Source of the DNA: Symbiodinium natans
Taxonomy: Eukaryota > Sar > Dinophyceae > Suessiales > Symbiodiniaceae
Reading direction: 5' to 3'
DNA length: 64,000 nt
Assembly (NCBI GenBank): GCA_905221605.1
Contig: CAJNDS010002563.1
Location: 42,501 to 106,500 of the forward strand
A program made the position numbers and the translations under genes. Shown here in pieces: positions 19,201 to 27,748 of this stretch. Each line of letters starts with the position of its first letter. The first letter of the stretch is position 1. A model generated the notes under the pieces. It was not told where the DNA came from. It made no database searches and was given only the letters and a program-made list of their open reading frames with translations.

Positions 19201-22200
19201 CACCCAGAGCCCACGCCTTGATCTATCGGAGATCTCCACCACATAGTTCCAAGATCCTCGCTTGTTGTGGACATCGGTGTGGGGAGGTATAGCATTGCCT
19301 GTGAACACTCCCACAGTTGCCCACGTGACAGAGCCGTCCTGAAGATGATTGGTGGCCCTTTTGAGGTATTCATTCAGGTACTTCACAACGGCCTCCTTGT
19401 TTCTGGTCTGGACCGTAATACCCCTGTTGCCTCCCTGACAGTAAGCTCCAAAAGCCTGGAAATATCCCGCTCCTCTTCGAGTCCTCACCCTTGCGGCCAC
19501 CACCAACTTCTCCAACATCTCCAAGCAACCTTCCTTCGAGAAGTCCTCCATGTTCAGCAGATGTTGTGCAAAGGCGTTAACCTCTGCAAGAGTCCCTTGG
19601 CCTCCCGTCCGAGCTCGCACAGCCCGGATGATTGGTGCCGACGACTCCAATGGTGAGGAGGGCGGGGATTTTGTCTTGATTCGCCGCCGACGACCATCAG
19701 GAGCTGGAGCGTCCTTAGCTGCACCCCTTGCCGAAGGTTTTGGTGGTTCCCCGGCATTCTCTGGCTTTGTCTTTGCCCGCAATCTCCATGTCGGCTCAAC
19801 AATCAACGGGGGCGCTACATCCTCCAACAGCGGCGGCTCCACAGGCGTTCTCACATGAGTGGTTTGAACATACCCCCCACCATCCTTCAAGATGCAGTGA
19901 CCTCCACGAACGTCCGTTGAGGGTCCAAGGTACTTCCCCCTTGTCCATTTAGGCCCCAAGTCCTCGACTGCTCCAGTCTTGTAGCGCTTGGTCTTGATGT
20001 AGCAGGGAGACCCAAAAGGTGCCAACATTGGACTCGGCAAACCCATCCTGTCGCATCTCTGCGTAGAAGCAGCAGCATGTAGTGCTAAGGGCCATGCAGT
20101 CTTGTGCACCGCCCCAAAATCCAGCATCACCCGGATACGCTTCTTGAGGTACTTCACTCCCGCTTCGGCCACGCCATTGGAGGCTGGATTGTCGCCCTCC
20201 GTTGTCGTAGGCAACATTCCCTTTTTCAAGATCCAGTTCCGAACCATCTTGCTTCGTAGTTCACCGGCTCTATCTCCATGAACTCTATGCATAGGGAATC
20301 CAAGAGCCTTCACATCCACATAGATCCTCTGCAAGGCTGGCAAGACGCTGGCGGCTTTCTTGTTCCTCATCGGTACTGCGAAGTACGCGGTCTCCAATGC
20401 GATAGGTGTCGTAAAGCCTTCCATCATCTTCTTCCATGCCTTCTTCTCTTCCTCCTCTGAAGGCATACCCTCTTCTGGCATCTCATCCCGTCCAGGCTCC
20501 ACACCAGCACCAAATGGATCTGCATCCCCAGGCTGCTCCTCTCCTTCTGAGAACTCCTCATCCTCAGCCCCAGGCAACGGAAAACCAGCTTCAGGACTTA
20601 CCCCTTCCAGACGTGGAAAGCGATATGCCCCTATGAGGAAATACCTCAGTCCTTTCGAGTCCGGAGTGACTCCCTGGTGCTTCAGCGGCCCAGCGACGTC
20701 GATGCTTAGGGTATAGGCCATTGGGTGAAGTGTTGACCGATGCTGCCGTCCCGTCGCTGCGTTCCTCACGCAAACAGCACAGTTACGCTCAAACGGTTGG
20801 TGGTTGTTGAGAACGTGAGTTCTCCAAGCCGCTTCACTGGCCAATTTCGCCATCTTTGCCCTTGTAGGACCTTGAAGACCACACCACTGAATCACGTAGT
20901 TGGCAATGTCCATCGCAGCCATAGCGCCTCCCTCAATGCCTACCTCCTCGGCAAACTTCCTGTAGGCTCCATCTGCCGCCCAAGTGGCACCAATCTTCAT
21001 CGATGCCGGTTTTTCCAAGACCAACGCTGTCTCAATTCGACCTCCACTGATCTTTCGGCGGAACCTTGCCAATGTTGCCAACAAGTTCAAGTAGTGCACC
21101 TTCGCCCTAAACTGCTCCTCATCTCGATGTTGGTCTTCATTGAGGGCCACATCCTGCAGCACCATAGCCGAGATCTTACCCTCCAACGCAGCCCATAGTA
21201 GCACCCTCCAAAGCTCCTCCTCTGGAAGTCGCCCCTTTAAGCTGTCCAAGTCCAACACAACAGCATCATGCATACCATCCAAGGCCCAAATTGGATCTCG
21301 TCCACGCTCTAGTCGATTCCAACGGACCACCCAAGTTGTCGACCGGCAAAGACGCTTTCGACGTCTGCGGTTAACCGGCAAGGCCTTGAGACGTTCCCAC
21401 GGGTCCATACTGCCGAAGTCGTGGAGCCGGACCATCTCCTCCTCTCCCAAGGACTTCAGAAACGCCGCTTTGTTGACCGCCTCCTTCACGTACTTGGCCT
21501 CCTTGGTTTCTACATAACGCTGCAACGCCGTCCACCAACTCACAGTGACTTCATGCAAATGGCGGGCCGACGCGGCAGCGGTGTCCCTCAACTGGTTTTC
21601 CAGCTCCTCGATCAGCTTGAGGCCCTTCTCCTCCTCAATCTCGGGACAACCATTTTTCAAATGCAGCTTCTCTTTTCTTCCATCAGGACAAACCAACCAG
21701 CAACCTTCTTGGGTCCACGAAAGCGCATATCCCAACGAGCTGATGACCTTGCCCAAGGGGACGATCGTCTGTAACCCTGGGGTTTTCGAGTCAACCAACA
21801 AGGTGCCCGCATCAGATTGCTGCATCGTTGCCTTGCCTTCTCCAGCCAAGGTCACCTCCACATTCTTTGTAGTCAGCCTTTCCCATTCTGACGCTCCCCG
21901 AAGAGCATGCGTGGCGCCGGAGTCAAGTAGGGCCTTCCGGTCTTCAGGATCATCATCCGTCCCGTCCAACCGAAGAACTTGCAGTCGACGAATCTCATCA
22001 ATGGCTTTTGCCATCAAACTCTTCATCTCCGTCGCCTCCTGGGTGTCGAAGGTGATCGCCTTCATCGGCCTCTGCCCACCAGCCGGAACCGTCACTCCAT
22101 CCGAGCCCATGGCTGTAGTTGTAGTAGAAGAACATGACGATGGCTCACGTCCAGGTTCACCTGTGCCGTCCTTATCCTTTCTTTTTGACCCAGGCACTGT

Positions 22201-24861
22201 GCAATCTTTAGCTCTGTGGTTCGTAGCTCCACACGCCAGGCACTTCGTCTTCTTTTCCTCCTTCGTGAGACCCGCCATCGAGTGCTTGTAGCGGCACTTA
22301 TTCCCCCTATTGCAGCCCTTTTCCTTCAAGAAGAACCTGCAAACATCAGAGGTAGCCGTTGGCGATGGGGATTTCGGGGTTTGCTCTGAACCTCCACTAG
22401 CATTTGGGGCCGTTGTCAATCCCTTGATCGTAGGCAATGTTGTAGTGGAAGAAGAAGGCTCCCTTGCCGATGTCCTAGCATGGGTCTCCAGCTCGGCTAA
22501 GAGGTGTTGGTGGTATTGCAGCACTGTTGACGGTTGCGGGTTGTTGTCAACCTGCAAGGACGCTCTCACCAACGACACCCTGAACGCCAGCTCACTGTCC
22601 GACCTGATCACCCGCTGCGAGAGATTGTCGAGACCCTTCATCAGGATTGAGGCGTCAGGTTCCACGATACCCAGTGTGCGTGCCCTTTTTAACCACAACA
22701 ACCATCTTCGAAGCCCTTGAGCAGCCTGGGACGACGTCGTACTTTCTCCTGGAGCCTCCAAGTTCTTGAGGATTAGGGATTTCTCCTGCTTGTTGCCCGG
22801 CTGATACACTGTCATGATCCGGCACATCACTCCCATCGCTGTCATGTCCCCATGGGTTATGATGTCTCGCCTCAAAGAGTCCGGAATGGCGGTCAACAAC
22901 ATGGCTACCGCTCTTCGCTCAACTCTTGACCATTCCGGCTTTTGCAGCTGACCCTCTGCGATGGGCTTCAACTGCAAACGATGCAAAGGGCTGGCTGCTG
23001 CATACTCCTGATACCATAGCGAAGACTGGCGCAACGTCTCGCTCCACCACAGTCCTGAAGTGTCAGAGATATCCTCGAGAATCGGGCCGATGTGGGTCAC
23101 CCAGTGCACCATGTCGATCGCAGCCGTTTCCGGATCATACTCCGGAAGCTTAGGAAGCTCATGCGCCCCAGGTTTGACAGCCTCTGGCTGTCCCGGTCTT
23201 CCAGCACCCTGATTCTTCTTCAAAAGCTCCTCGATTCCCCTGGCCATTGACAGCAATACTCTGTCCGCCGTGGACATAGTCGGTGGCGTGCCCTCGGTGC
23301 CAGTGGGTTCCGGACCTGCCATATTGCGAGGTGGAGATTGCGTTCTGCCCAACCCCAGAAGATCCCGAAGTGAGCGACCAAGGTGCGACTCATTAGATGC
23401 ACTAACTGCGATGCCAGGAGACACGTGTGGCTGATCATCACTAAAATAACGACCAGGTAGTGCTTGTGATTGCTCCGGTAGTCCACGGGATTGACCTTGA
23501 ACTACTGATACTCCCTGACGACCACCACCCACCGGCTGCCACGATCCCATAACCGTGCGACCAGGTAGTGCTTGTGATTGCTCAGGTAGTCCATGGGATT
23601 GACCCCCTGCCCTCGAATTGTCACGGTCCAAGCCCAGCAGTCCAAGCGGGTTTCCATCACCCCGCCTGATTCTCTCATCCAGCGTTGCGCCCGAGGCAGC
23701 GGCAGTCAAATGTCCACTTCCTCCAACATGCATCGCACCGGATGTGCTGGGACCTACAGGACCCTGGCCTGGGATGGGTAAAACATTCCATCCCGCATCT
23801 CGGCCTTCATTTCTCTCAAAGCTTAGCTGTCCATCCATGCCATCGGTATCCTGCCTCGTCAAGGAAAAAACTGGCACACCATCTGGAATGCCACCCACTC
23901 CACCACCTGCAGTTCTCAGTCTCTCCCTTTCCAGTTGCTGCCTCATGCTCTGAGCTTGGGCCAACGCAGTTTCCGCACGAGCACGCTCCTCCTGCAACTG
24001 TCCCAATATTCCACCTAGCTGACGTCGCACCTCCACCTGCACGTCTTCACGATGCACAGAATCAGAGGTACCCTCTGAGTTGGTGTAGGTTGGAAGCCCA
24101 GCAGCTAAAGGTTGTCCTTGAAGAAGGGGAGAAACATTCTGCAGATGCTGACTTGTCGTAGACGGCATAAGTGGTGCACTCATTTGCGATGCTGCCCAGG
24201 TCGTTCCCTCATGGTTCCTGCTCGTCGTAGGGCTCCAGCTAGTCCTCACCTCTTGATGGACCATCGCCTGAGCAGTTCCAGCTGTTCCAGACACAGCTGT
24301 CGACGCCCTATGAAAGAACTCCCCAAGACGCATCATCCATTGCAGTGGTGACGCTTGCTCACCCTGTTGAACACGCCCCGTTGACCGTACCAAATCGCTC
24401 GCGGCCGAGTCCGGTTGCTGGTCGAGTAGCAGCGACGACCCTGGTAGCGGAGAAGGAGCCAGGTCTCCCTGGACCCTGACAGGCCCCGTTGGCAAAACCA
24501 ATGTCGGAGAAGCGTCATTGTCTTCTCCTCCATGATCTGCAGCTGACGGTGCCAAACTCATTGATCTGGCCTCAGCAGTTCGCATCGGATCAACGTTTGC
24601 AGATCCAACACCATTCATCATAGGCCTGTCATGTCCTCCCGCATTGCCAGGATCAGCCATAACTGCAGTCATCTCCACAGGGGGATTCGCAGGCGAGCCA
24701 GCAGCAACTTGGGCTGTCATAACCTGTCGAAACATCATGTCGGTGTCATCATCAGAGGCAGTTGGGACAGGACGATCGGTCGGCATGGGATGGATGGAGT
24801 CTTTTGCTTCTCGCAACTCGACAAAACAATGTGACGTGAGTCCTTGCTGGCTTCTGTGCAT
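16264..24861 (-). CDS. Copia gag-pol polyprotein with extra oxygenase-like domain
   Basis: 2865 residues. The gag part (1-830) includes a duplicated GLPEQSQALPGR motif. A CCCH finger follows (C841, C850, C856, H860), then a CCHC knuckle (874-887, CLACGATNHRAKDC). The aspartic protease has LLDSGATHALRG (D980). The integrase has a His/Cys site (H1349, H1354, C1361, C1364) and the catalytic triad D1388, D1530, E1566 with the canonical 35-residue D-E spacing. An insert at about 1790-1960 carries an HxD...H arrangement (H1861, D1863, H1935) like a double-stranded-beta-helix Fe(II)/2-oxoglutarate oxygenase; no matching Arg is obvious. A very acidic linker (about 1960-2010) follows. Reverse transcriptase has D2246 and YVDD at 2350-2353. 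RNase H has D2526, then STAECELVA and LLTKPLPKDRH near the end. The first ATG (24,861) lies inside the 5' LTR. Met48 (24,720), just inside the LTR, is an alternative start. Confidence 0.93.
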   Translation of the reverse strand: MHRSQQGLTSHCFVELREAKDSIHPMPTDRPVPTASDDDTDMMFRQVMTAQVAAGSPANPPVEMTAVMADPGNAGGHDRPMMNGVGSANVDPMRTAEARSMSLAPSAADHGGEDNDASPTLVLPTGPVRVQGDLAPSPLPGSSLLLDQQPDSAASDLVRSTGRVQQGEQASPLQWMMRLGEFFHRASTAVSGTAGTAQAMVHQEVRTSWSPTTSRNHEGTTWAASQMSAPLMPSTTSQHLQNVSPLLQGQPLAAGLPTYTNSEGTSDSVHREDVQVEVRRQLGGILGQLQEERARAETALAQAQSMRQQLERERLRTAGGGVGGIPDGVPVFSLTRQDTDGMDGQLSFERNEGRDAGWNVLPIPGQGPVGPSTSGAMHVGGSGHLTAAASGATLDERIRRGDGNPLGLLGLDRDNSRAGGQSHGLPEQSQALPGRTVMGSWQPVGGGRQGVSVVQGQSRGLPEQSQALPGRYFSDDQPHVSPGIAVSASNESHLGRSLRDLLGLGRTQSPPRNMAGPEPTGTEGTPPTMSTADRVLLSMARGIEELLKKNQGAGRPGQPEAVKPGAHELPKLPEYDPETAAIDMVHWVTHIGPILEDISDTSGLWWSETLRQSSLWYQEYAAASPLHRLQLKPIAEGQLQKPEWSRVERRAVAMLLTAIPDSLRRDIITHGDMTAMGVMCRIMTVYQPGNKQEKSLILKNLEAPGESTTSSQAAQGLRRWLLWLKRARTLGIVEPDASILMKGLDNLSQRVIRSDSELAFRVSLVRASLQVDNNPQPSTVLQYHQHLLAELETHARTSAREPSSSTTTLPTIKGLTTAPNASGGSEQTPKSPSPTATSDVCRFFLKEKGCNRGNKCRYKHSMAGLTKEEKKTKCLACGATNHRAKDCTVPGSKRKDKDGTGEPGREPSSCSSTTTTAMGSDGVTVPAGGQRPMKAITFDTQEATEMKSLMAKAIDEIRRLQVLRLDGTDDDPEDRKALLDSGATHALRGASEWERLTTKNVEVTLAGEGKATMQQSDAGTLLVDSKTPGLQTIVPLGKVISSLGYALSWTQEGCWLVCPDGRKEKLHLKNGCPEIEEEKGLKLIEELENQLRDTAAASARHLHEVTVSWWTALQRYVETKEAKYVKEAVNKAAFLKSLGEEEMVRLHDFGSMDPWERLKALPVNRRRRKRLCRSTTWVVRWNRLERGRDPIWALDGMHDAVVLDLDSLKGRLPEEELWRVLLWAALEGKISAMVLQDVALNEDQHRDEEQFRAKVHYLNLLATLARFRRKISGGRIETALVLEKPASMKIGATWAADGAYRKFAEEVGIEGGAMAAMDIANYVIQWCGLQGPTRAKMAKLASEAAWRTHVLNNHQPFERNCAVCVRNAATGRQHRSTLHPMAYTLSIDVAGPLKHQGVTPDSKGLRYFLIGAYRFPRLEGVSPEAGFPLPGAEDEEFSEGEEQPGDADPFGAGVEPGRDEMPEEGMPSEEEEKKAWKKMMEGFTTPIALETAYFAVPMRNKKAASVLPALQRIYVDVKALGFPMHRVHGDRAGELRSKMVRNWILKKGMLPTTTEGDNPASNGVAEAGVKYLKKRIRVMLDFGAVHKTAWPLALHAAASTQRCDRMGLPSPMLAPFGSPCYIKTKRYKTGAVEDLGPKWTRGKYLGPSTDVRGGHCILKDGGGYVQTTHVRTPVEPPLLEDVAPPLIVEPTWRLRAKTKPENAGEPPKPSARGAAKDAPAPDGRRRRIKTKSPPSSPLESSAPIIRAVRARTGGQGTLAEVNAFAQHLLNMEDFSKEGCLEMLEKLVVAARVRTRRGAGYFQAFGAYCQGGNRGITVQTRNKEAVVKYLNEYLKRATNHLQDGSVTWATVGVFTGNAIPPHTDVHNKRGSWNYVVEISDRSRRGLWVSGDDQSNPARGEAVRGEVLQVLPDGSQSVGRFYDITNRATGFNPKKFHGFLPSSANDWLLVGYTPSGFEKLKTDELERLVELGFPLEAEDPLEEEDDDDLEEEDDDDEEERIPDDPDPDQYNEVSEEEYTDRDDEEPEDNTEPMDAEFVGEWEIHVNEPTGVRKVQLMEGPNVEDLSTAERKCRNLSLEAVDEKLAMEDLEKLQGYLHEKGLENPRIMKAEPEYTKGMEELLDSMQAPVDVVYNVDPTEAKMHLGLWKDPILEEFGVVKKGFDRTTMGELLKKFKADDMLVVPAKIVYTIKPPKKGSEALFRRKARIVACGNMIDEQLLDCFASGAAGETLRCVLVESGRRKWYIGAIDVTGAFLLTPMPTEEGEKVVVVTPPHVLVLLGVVSKQERWKLTRALYGLRQSPRLWAQYRDSVLKDFTIDLGGRKVILKQGDIEPNLWSVHYVDESQVIGAILIYVDDILICGERQLVEALGERFRAEWEVSELELCDEGRVVRFLGCEIQRTETGCYFLNQEAYIAELLRAYDVPKSQLGLVPCPREWMTMDEEEEGPERSPKDPGAIREAQKITGELLWLTQRSRPDLAFHLSIMASHVLKNPEKVVKVGSRILGFLQRTKARGLLLVPGGVTLQAFSDSSFAPTGRRSHTGTLVCLYNCPVAWRSGRQSFVTLSTAECELVASIDSIVLARAVMAVVRQLNIQVNMLELQIDNMAAVGLSSDGAGSWRTRHLKVRASYLREQAKSGFLRVLHCRGQVQKADLLTKPLPKDRHEELCRLWGLQVPLATELKAKILRILLMCGWVCGTKAENPQAPLQLDGSVEFYVLVVLVGIVMVVLWEFLRWAYDKTVRWFGRRLDPKRNKRLERLRNMVEDELAEQLNDRLRMPSTRPMMMDAQIQCNMGMTRLMSAEPARIEIREVEREVPTWHPGPFYVTNGGDHVHVSRDCWGLRNASQIQIRTFCACCRNGGRQLYPTRTF
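24712..24724 (-). other. Putative primer-binding site
   Basis: Minus-strand GGTTATGACAGCC directly follows the 5' LTR. It resembles, without matching exactly, the TGGTATCAGAGCC initiator-Met-tRNA site common in copia elements. It is also translated (QVMTA) within the gag frame. Confidence 0.55.
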
Positions 24862-24970
24862 ACAGCAAAGAGAGCTTAAAGCTACCCCACGTGTTGTGCC
24901 TTCATGGCCCCGATGAGCCCTTCGAGGCTTCAGAGGATCCGGAGGTCGCTTTATCTTTACACATTCAGCA
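24725..24970 (-). repeat. 5' LTR of the copia element
   Basis: Identical to the 3' LTR. It contains the first 45 codons of the gag-pol frame. Confidence 0.95.
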
Positions 24971-24975
24971 CTTAA

Positions 24976-25268
24976 ACCCTTAAACCCTTAAACCCCAAAC
25001 CCTTAAACCCAAAATTTAAAAGCAGAAGCTGTCCTCCTCCTGCAGGCCAAAGAGCTCGTCCAACAGGCGGGGCCTGGGACTGAAGAAATAGTTCCGGAAG
25101 GGTTTAGGGTTTAGGGTTTAGGGTTTAGGGTTTAGGGTTTAGGGTTTAGGGTTTAGGGTTTAGGGTTCAGTGTTCAGGGTTTAGGGTTTAGGGGTTAGGG
25201 AACTCTACATGAGGATAGTAAGTAAGGTGCATGTCTGTCCTTCAACAAAGCCGCACCCAACACCCGCA
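24976..25268. repeat. Degenerate CCCTTAAA tract, spacer and TTTAGGG array
   Basis: CCCTTAAA units (24,971-25,010) form the copia insertion site. A TTTAGGG array spans about 25,099-25,196. Confidence 0.85.
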
Positions 25269-25397
25269 AAACCCCAAAACCCCAAAACACCCAAACCTCA
25301 AAACCCCGAAACCCCAAAACCCCAAAACCCCAAAACCCCAAAACCCCAAAACCCCAAAACCCCAAAACCCCAAAACCCCAAGACCCCAAGACCCCAA
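25269..25397. repeat. CCCCAAAA octamer array
   Basis: About 15 near-perfect C4A4 units, some ending CCCCAAGA. This is the telomeric octamer of spirotrich ciliates, here within a TTTAGGG-type genome. Reading frames across it (TPKPQNPK, GVLGFWGF) are artefacts. Confidence 0.9.
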
Positions 25398-25484
25398 AAC
25401 CTTGGCCCGAAATTCTCAATCCCGAAATGGCCCTGGAGCCTTCTCGACCCCAAATGGTTTCCGAGGCTTTGGTGAAGCGTAGGC

Positions 25485-25770
25485 ACCCTAAACCCTAAAC
25501 CCTAAACCCTAACCCCTAAACCCTAGACCCTACACCCTCAAGCTTCTTCTTCTGCAGGGCTGTGGCGCGCAGGTTTTAGGGGTGTTTTAGGGTGTTGAAG
25601 GGTGTTTCGGGGTGTGTAGGGGGTGTTTAAGGGTGTTCAAGGGTTTAGGGTTTAGGGTTTAGGCGGTTTAGGCGGTTTAGGCGGTTTAGGCGGTTTAGGC
25701 GGTTTAGGCGGTTTAGGGTTTAGGGTTTACGGTTTAGGATTTAGGGTTTAGGGTTTCGGGTTTAGCCCTA
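25485..25770. repeat. Telomeric variants including TTTAGGCGG units
   Basis: CCCTAAA array (25,485-25,530), GGGTGTTT derivatives (25,575-25,640), then six TTTAGGCGG nonamers between ordinary TTTAGGG units (about 25,640-25,765). Confidence 0.85.
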
Positions 25771-26112
25771 CGGGTTTCGTTCCGGGGTGGGTTTTATATC
25801 GTAATTTACAGGGTTTCTGGTTTTTAGGGCTCGAAAAAATAATTATTGGAAATGCCTTTCGTTGATCTTGTAGGAGATGACAGCCGTGTAGGCTCGTATA
25901 AGTCATGGTACATGGGTTTAGGGTGTTGGACACATGGCCCGTGGCAAGCGCAATGTGCGTACACAGAGCTGCCGCGCTGGATTCGTCAGAAGTACGAGAG
26001 CGTGCAGTGCGCGTTGAGCAGGGGGGCGCACGGCAGAGCCTGAAAAGAGTCCGAATGACGTCTGTGCGTGTGTGTGTGGGTGTGTGTCTTCACACACCCC
26101 TGAACGTTCCCA
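25771..26112. other. No gene supported
   Basis: Unique DNA ending in a (GTGT)n patch (26,065-26,090). Weak open stretches only. Confidence 0.4.
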
Positions 26113-26272
26113 ACCCCCCCCCCCCCACCCCCCCCCCCCCCCCACCCCCCCCCCCACGCCCCCCCCCCCCACCACCCCCCCCCCCCCACCCCCCCCCACC
26201 CCCCCCCCCCCCACCCCCCCCCCCCACCCCCCCCCCCCCCCCCACCCCCCCCCCCCCACCCCCACCCCCTAC
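26113..26272. repeat. Poly-C tract with regular single A interruptions
   Basis: About 160 bp of C runs broken by single A residues. The complementary strand is extremely G-rich. A similar block lies at 27,137-27,257. Confidence 0.95.
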
Positions 26273-26423
26273 CCGTAAGATGGACACTTAAAGGCTATGC
26301 TGCACGTGCGTGCCTTGTAAACAAATACTTTACAAAGGAAACACCCGCAGAATAGACGCAACGCACCCGCAGAATAGACGCAATGCGCCCTTAGCATCAG
26401 CACACTGTGTCCTGGACGAGAAA

Positions 26424-26872
26424 GGCGCGGAGGGTGCGGAGGGCGCGGAGCGCGCGAAGGGCGCGGAGGGCGCGGAGGGCGCGGAAGGCGCGGAGGGCGC
26501 GGAGGGCACGGAGGGCGCGGAAGGTGCGGAGCGCACGGAGGGCGCGGAGGGCGCGGAGGGCGCGGAGGGTGCATGCGGAGGGCGCGGAGGGCGCGGAAGG
26601 CGCGGAGGGCGCGGAGGGCGCGGAGGGCGCGGAGCGCGCGGAGGGCGGGGAGCATGCGGAGGGCGGGAAGGGCGTGGAGGGCGCGGAGGACGCGCAGGGC
26701 GCGGAGCGCGCGGAGGGCGCGGAGGGCGCGGAGGGCGCGGAGGGCGCGGAGGTCGCGGAGGGCGCGGAGAGCGCGGAGCGCGCGGAGGGCGCGGAGGGCG
26801 CGGAGGGCGCGGAGGTCGCGGAGGGCGCGGAGGGCGCGGAGGCGCGGAGGGCGCGGAGGGCTTGCAAACGCG
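26424..26872. repeat. 9-bp GCGGAGGGC minisatellite
   Basis: About 50 units of GGGCGCGGA with point variants and short insertions. Both strands are open in several frames (EGA, RRA, LRA, PRP repeats), so no protein is inferred. Confidence 0.95.
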
Positions 26873-27196
26873 GAGGGCACGGAGGAACATCCACGTGTCC
26901 CCACTCCCCTGCCCATCAAGGGAATGTCACGCTCCCCGCCACGCCCCTCTCCCAGCAAAATGTTCCGAACCCTCTCCCTTGACCGTGTCGTCCCCGCGGC
27001 CTCACGTCAAAACTCCTCCAAGAAGCGGTCCGAGAACGCCTCAAACGAGAACCCAATTTCAGAATTTGTTTCGGGAAGAATCCAAGAAAACAAAGAGCAC
27101 GCGCAGAATAGACGTTAAGCGTCCAAGGCACCCCCCAACCCCCCCCCCCCCACCCCCCCCCCCCCCACCCCCCCCCCCCCCCACCCCCCCCCCCCC

Positions 27197-27230
<34 letters not shown>

Positions 27231-27649
27231 ACCCCCCCCCCACCCCCCCCCCCCCCCAAAAGAAAAGCAAAAACCCCAAAACGAGACAAGTGTGAAGCGC
27301 GAAAAACACCAAGGAAAAATATGTCCAATTCCACACGCAGGCCAGTGTTTTGAAGCTGCAGACACATTCAAGACCGAAAAAACACTACGGAAAAGCGCAC
27401 GTTTTTCCGTAGGCAAACCCAAGCGTCGGCATATCCACGCACGGCAAGGACATTTAGAGGATGCCTGTCAACAATGCTAAAAACATCGCGCAGGACAGTG
27501 TTTTCCAACAAGTAGACCACTCCGACAAGCGGAAGAAGAAGAGAAACAAGAAAAACGTGCTGAAAAACCCACCCCGGAACGAAACCCGTTAGGGGGTTTA
27601 GAGTTTAGGGTTTAGGGTTTAGGGTTTAAGGTTGGCCACCTACCTCTAG
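26873..27649. repeat. Unique spacer, second poly-C/A tract and TTTAGGG array
   Basis: Unique DNA at 26,873-27,126 and 27,258-27,594 shows no supported gene. Poly-C with A interruptions occupies 27,137-27,257. A TTTAGGG array lies at about 27,596-27,630. Confidence 0.6.
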
Positions 27650-27748
27650 GTCGCCCGGCTCATCGGCGTCTTCGCCACGAGGCCGCTGCAGACCGAGATC
27701 CCCGAGGCAATTCTGGGGCACTTTTTGGGGCTGTTGCTGGTTTTCTAG
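27650..27748 (+). CDS. Putative exon
   Basis: After the acceptor-like CCTACCTCTAG the frame reads VARLIGVFATRPLQTEIPEA, then ILGHFLGLLLVF before TAG. A GC donor is possible at CCCGAG|GCAATT (27,707), which would give a 57-bp exon. The upstream neighbour is a telomeric array. Product unknown. Confidence 0.4.
   Translation, partial: VARLIGVFATRPLQTEIPEAILGHFLGLLLVF

Larger units (their letters stand above)
15973..24970 (-). mobile_element. Complete Ty1/copia LTR retrotransposon
   Basis: The 8998-bp element has two LTRs of 246 bp (TG...CA ends on the minus strand) that I find identical base for base. It is bounded by a 5-bp target duplication CTTAA (15,968-15,972 and 24,971-24,975). A polypurine tract AAGGAGGAG lies immediately before the 3' LTR. 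One uninterrupted gag-pol frame fills the interior, with the order protease, integrase, reverse transcriptase, RNase H that defines Ty1/copia. Identical LTRs and an open frame indicate a recent insertion. The target is a degenerate telomeric tract (CCCTTAA units on both sides). Confidence 0.95.

Noticed and set aside
16320-24834. Many + strand frames opposite the copia polyprotein
   Set aside because: Shadows of a single long minus-strand frame with full retroelement motifs.
26113-27257. Poly-C tracts considered as sequencing artefacts
   Set aside because: Not removed: the regular single-A interruptions and two separate blocks look genuine, though the exact lengths of such runs are unreliable.
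26269-27353. Frames of up to 347 codons over GCGGAGGGC and poly-C tracts
   Set aside because: Low-complexity repeats open on both strands and in several frames.
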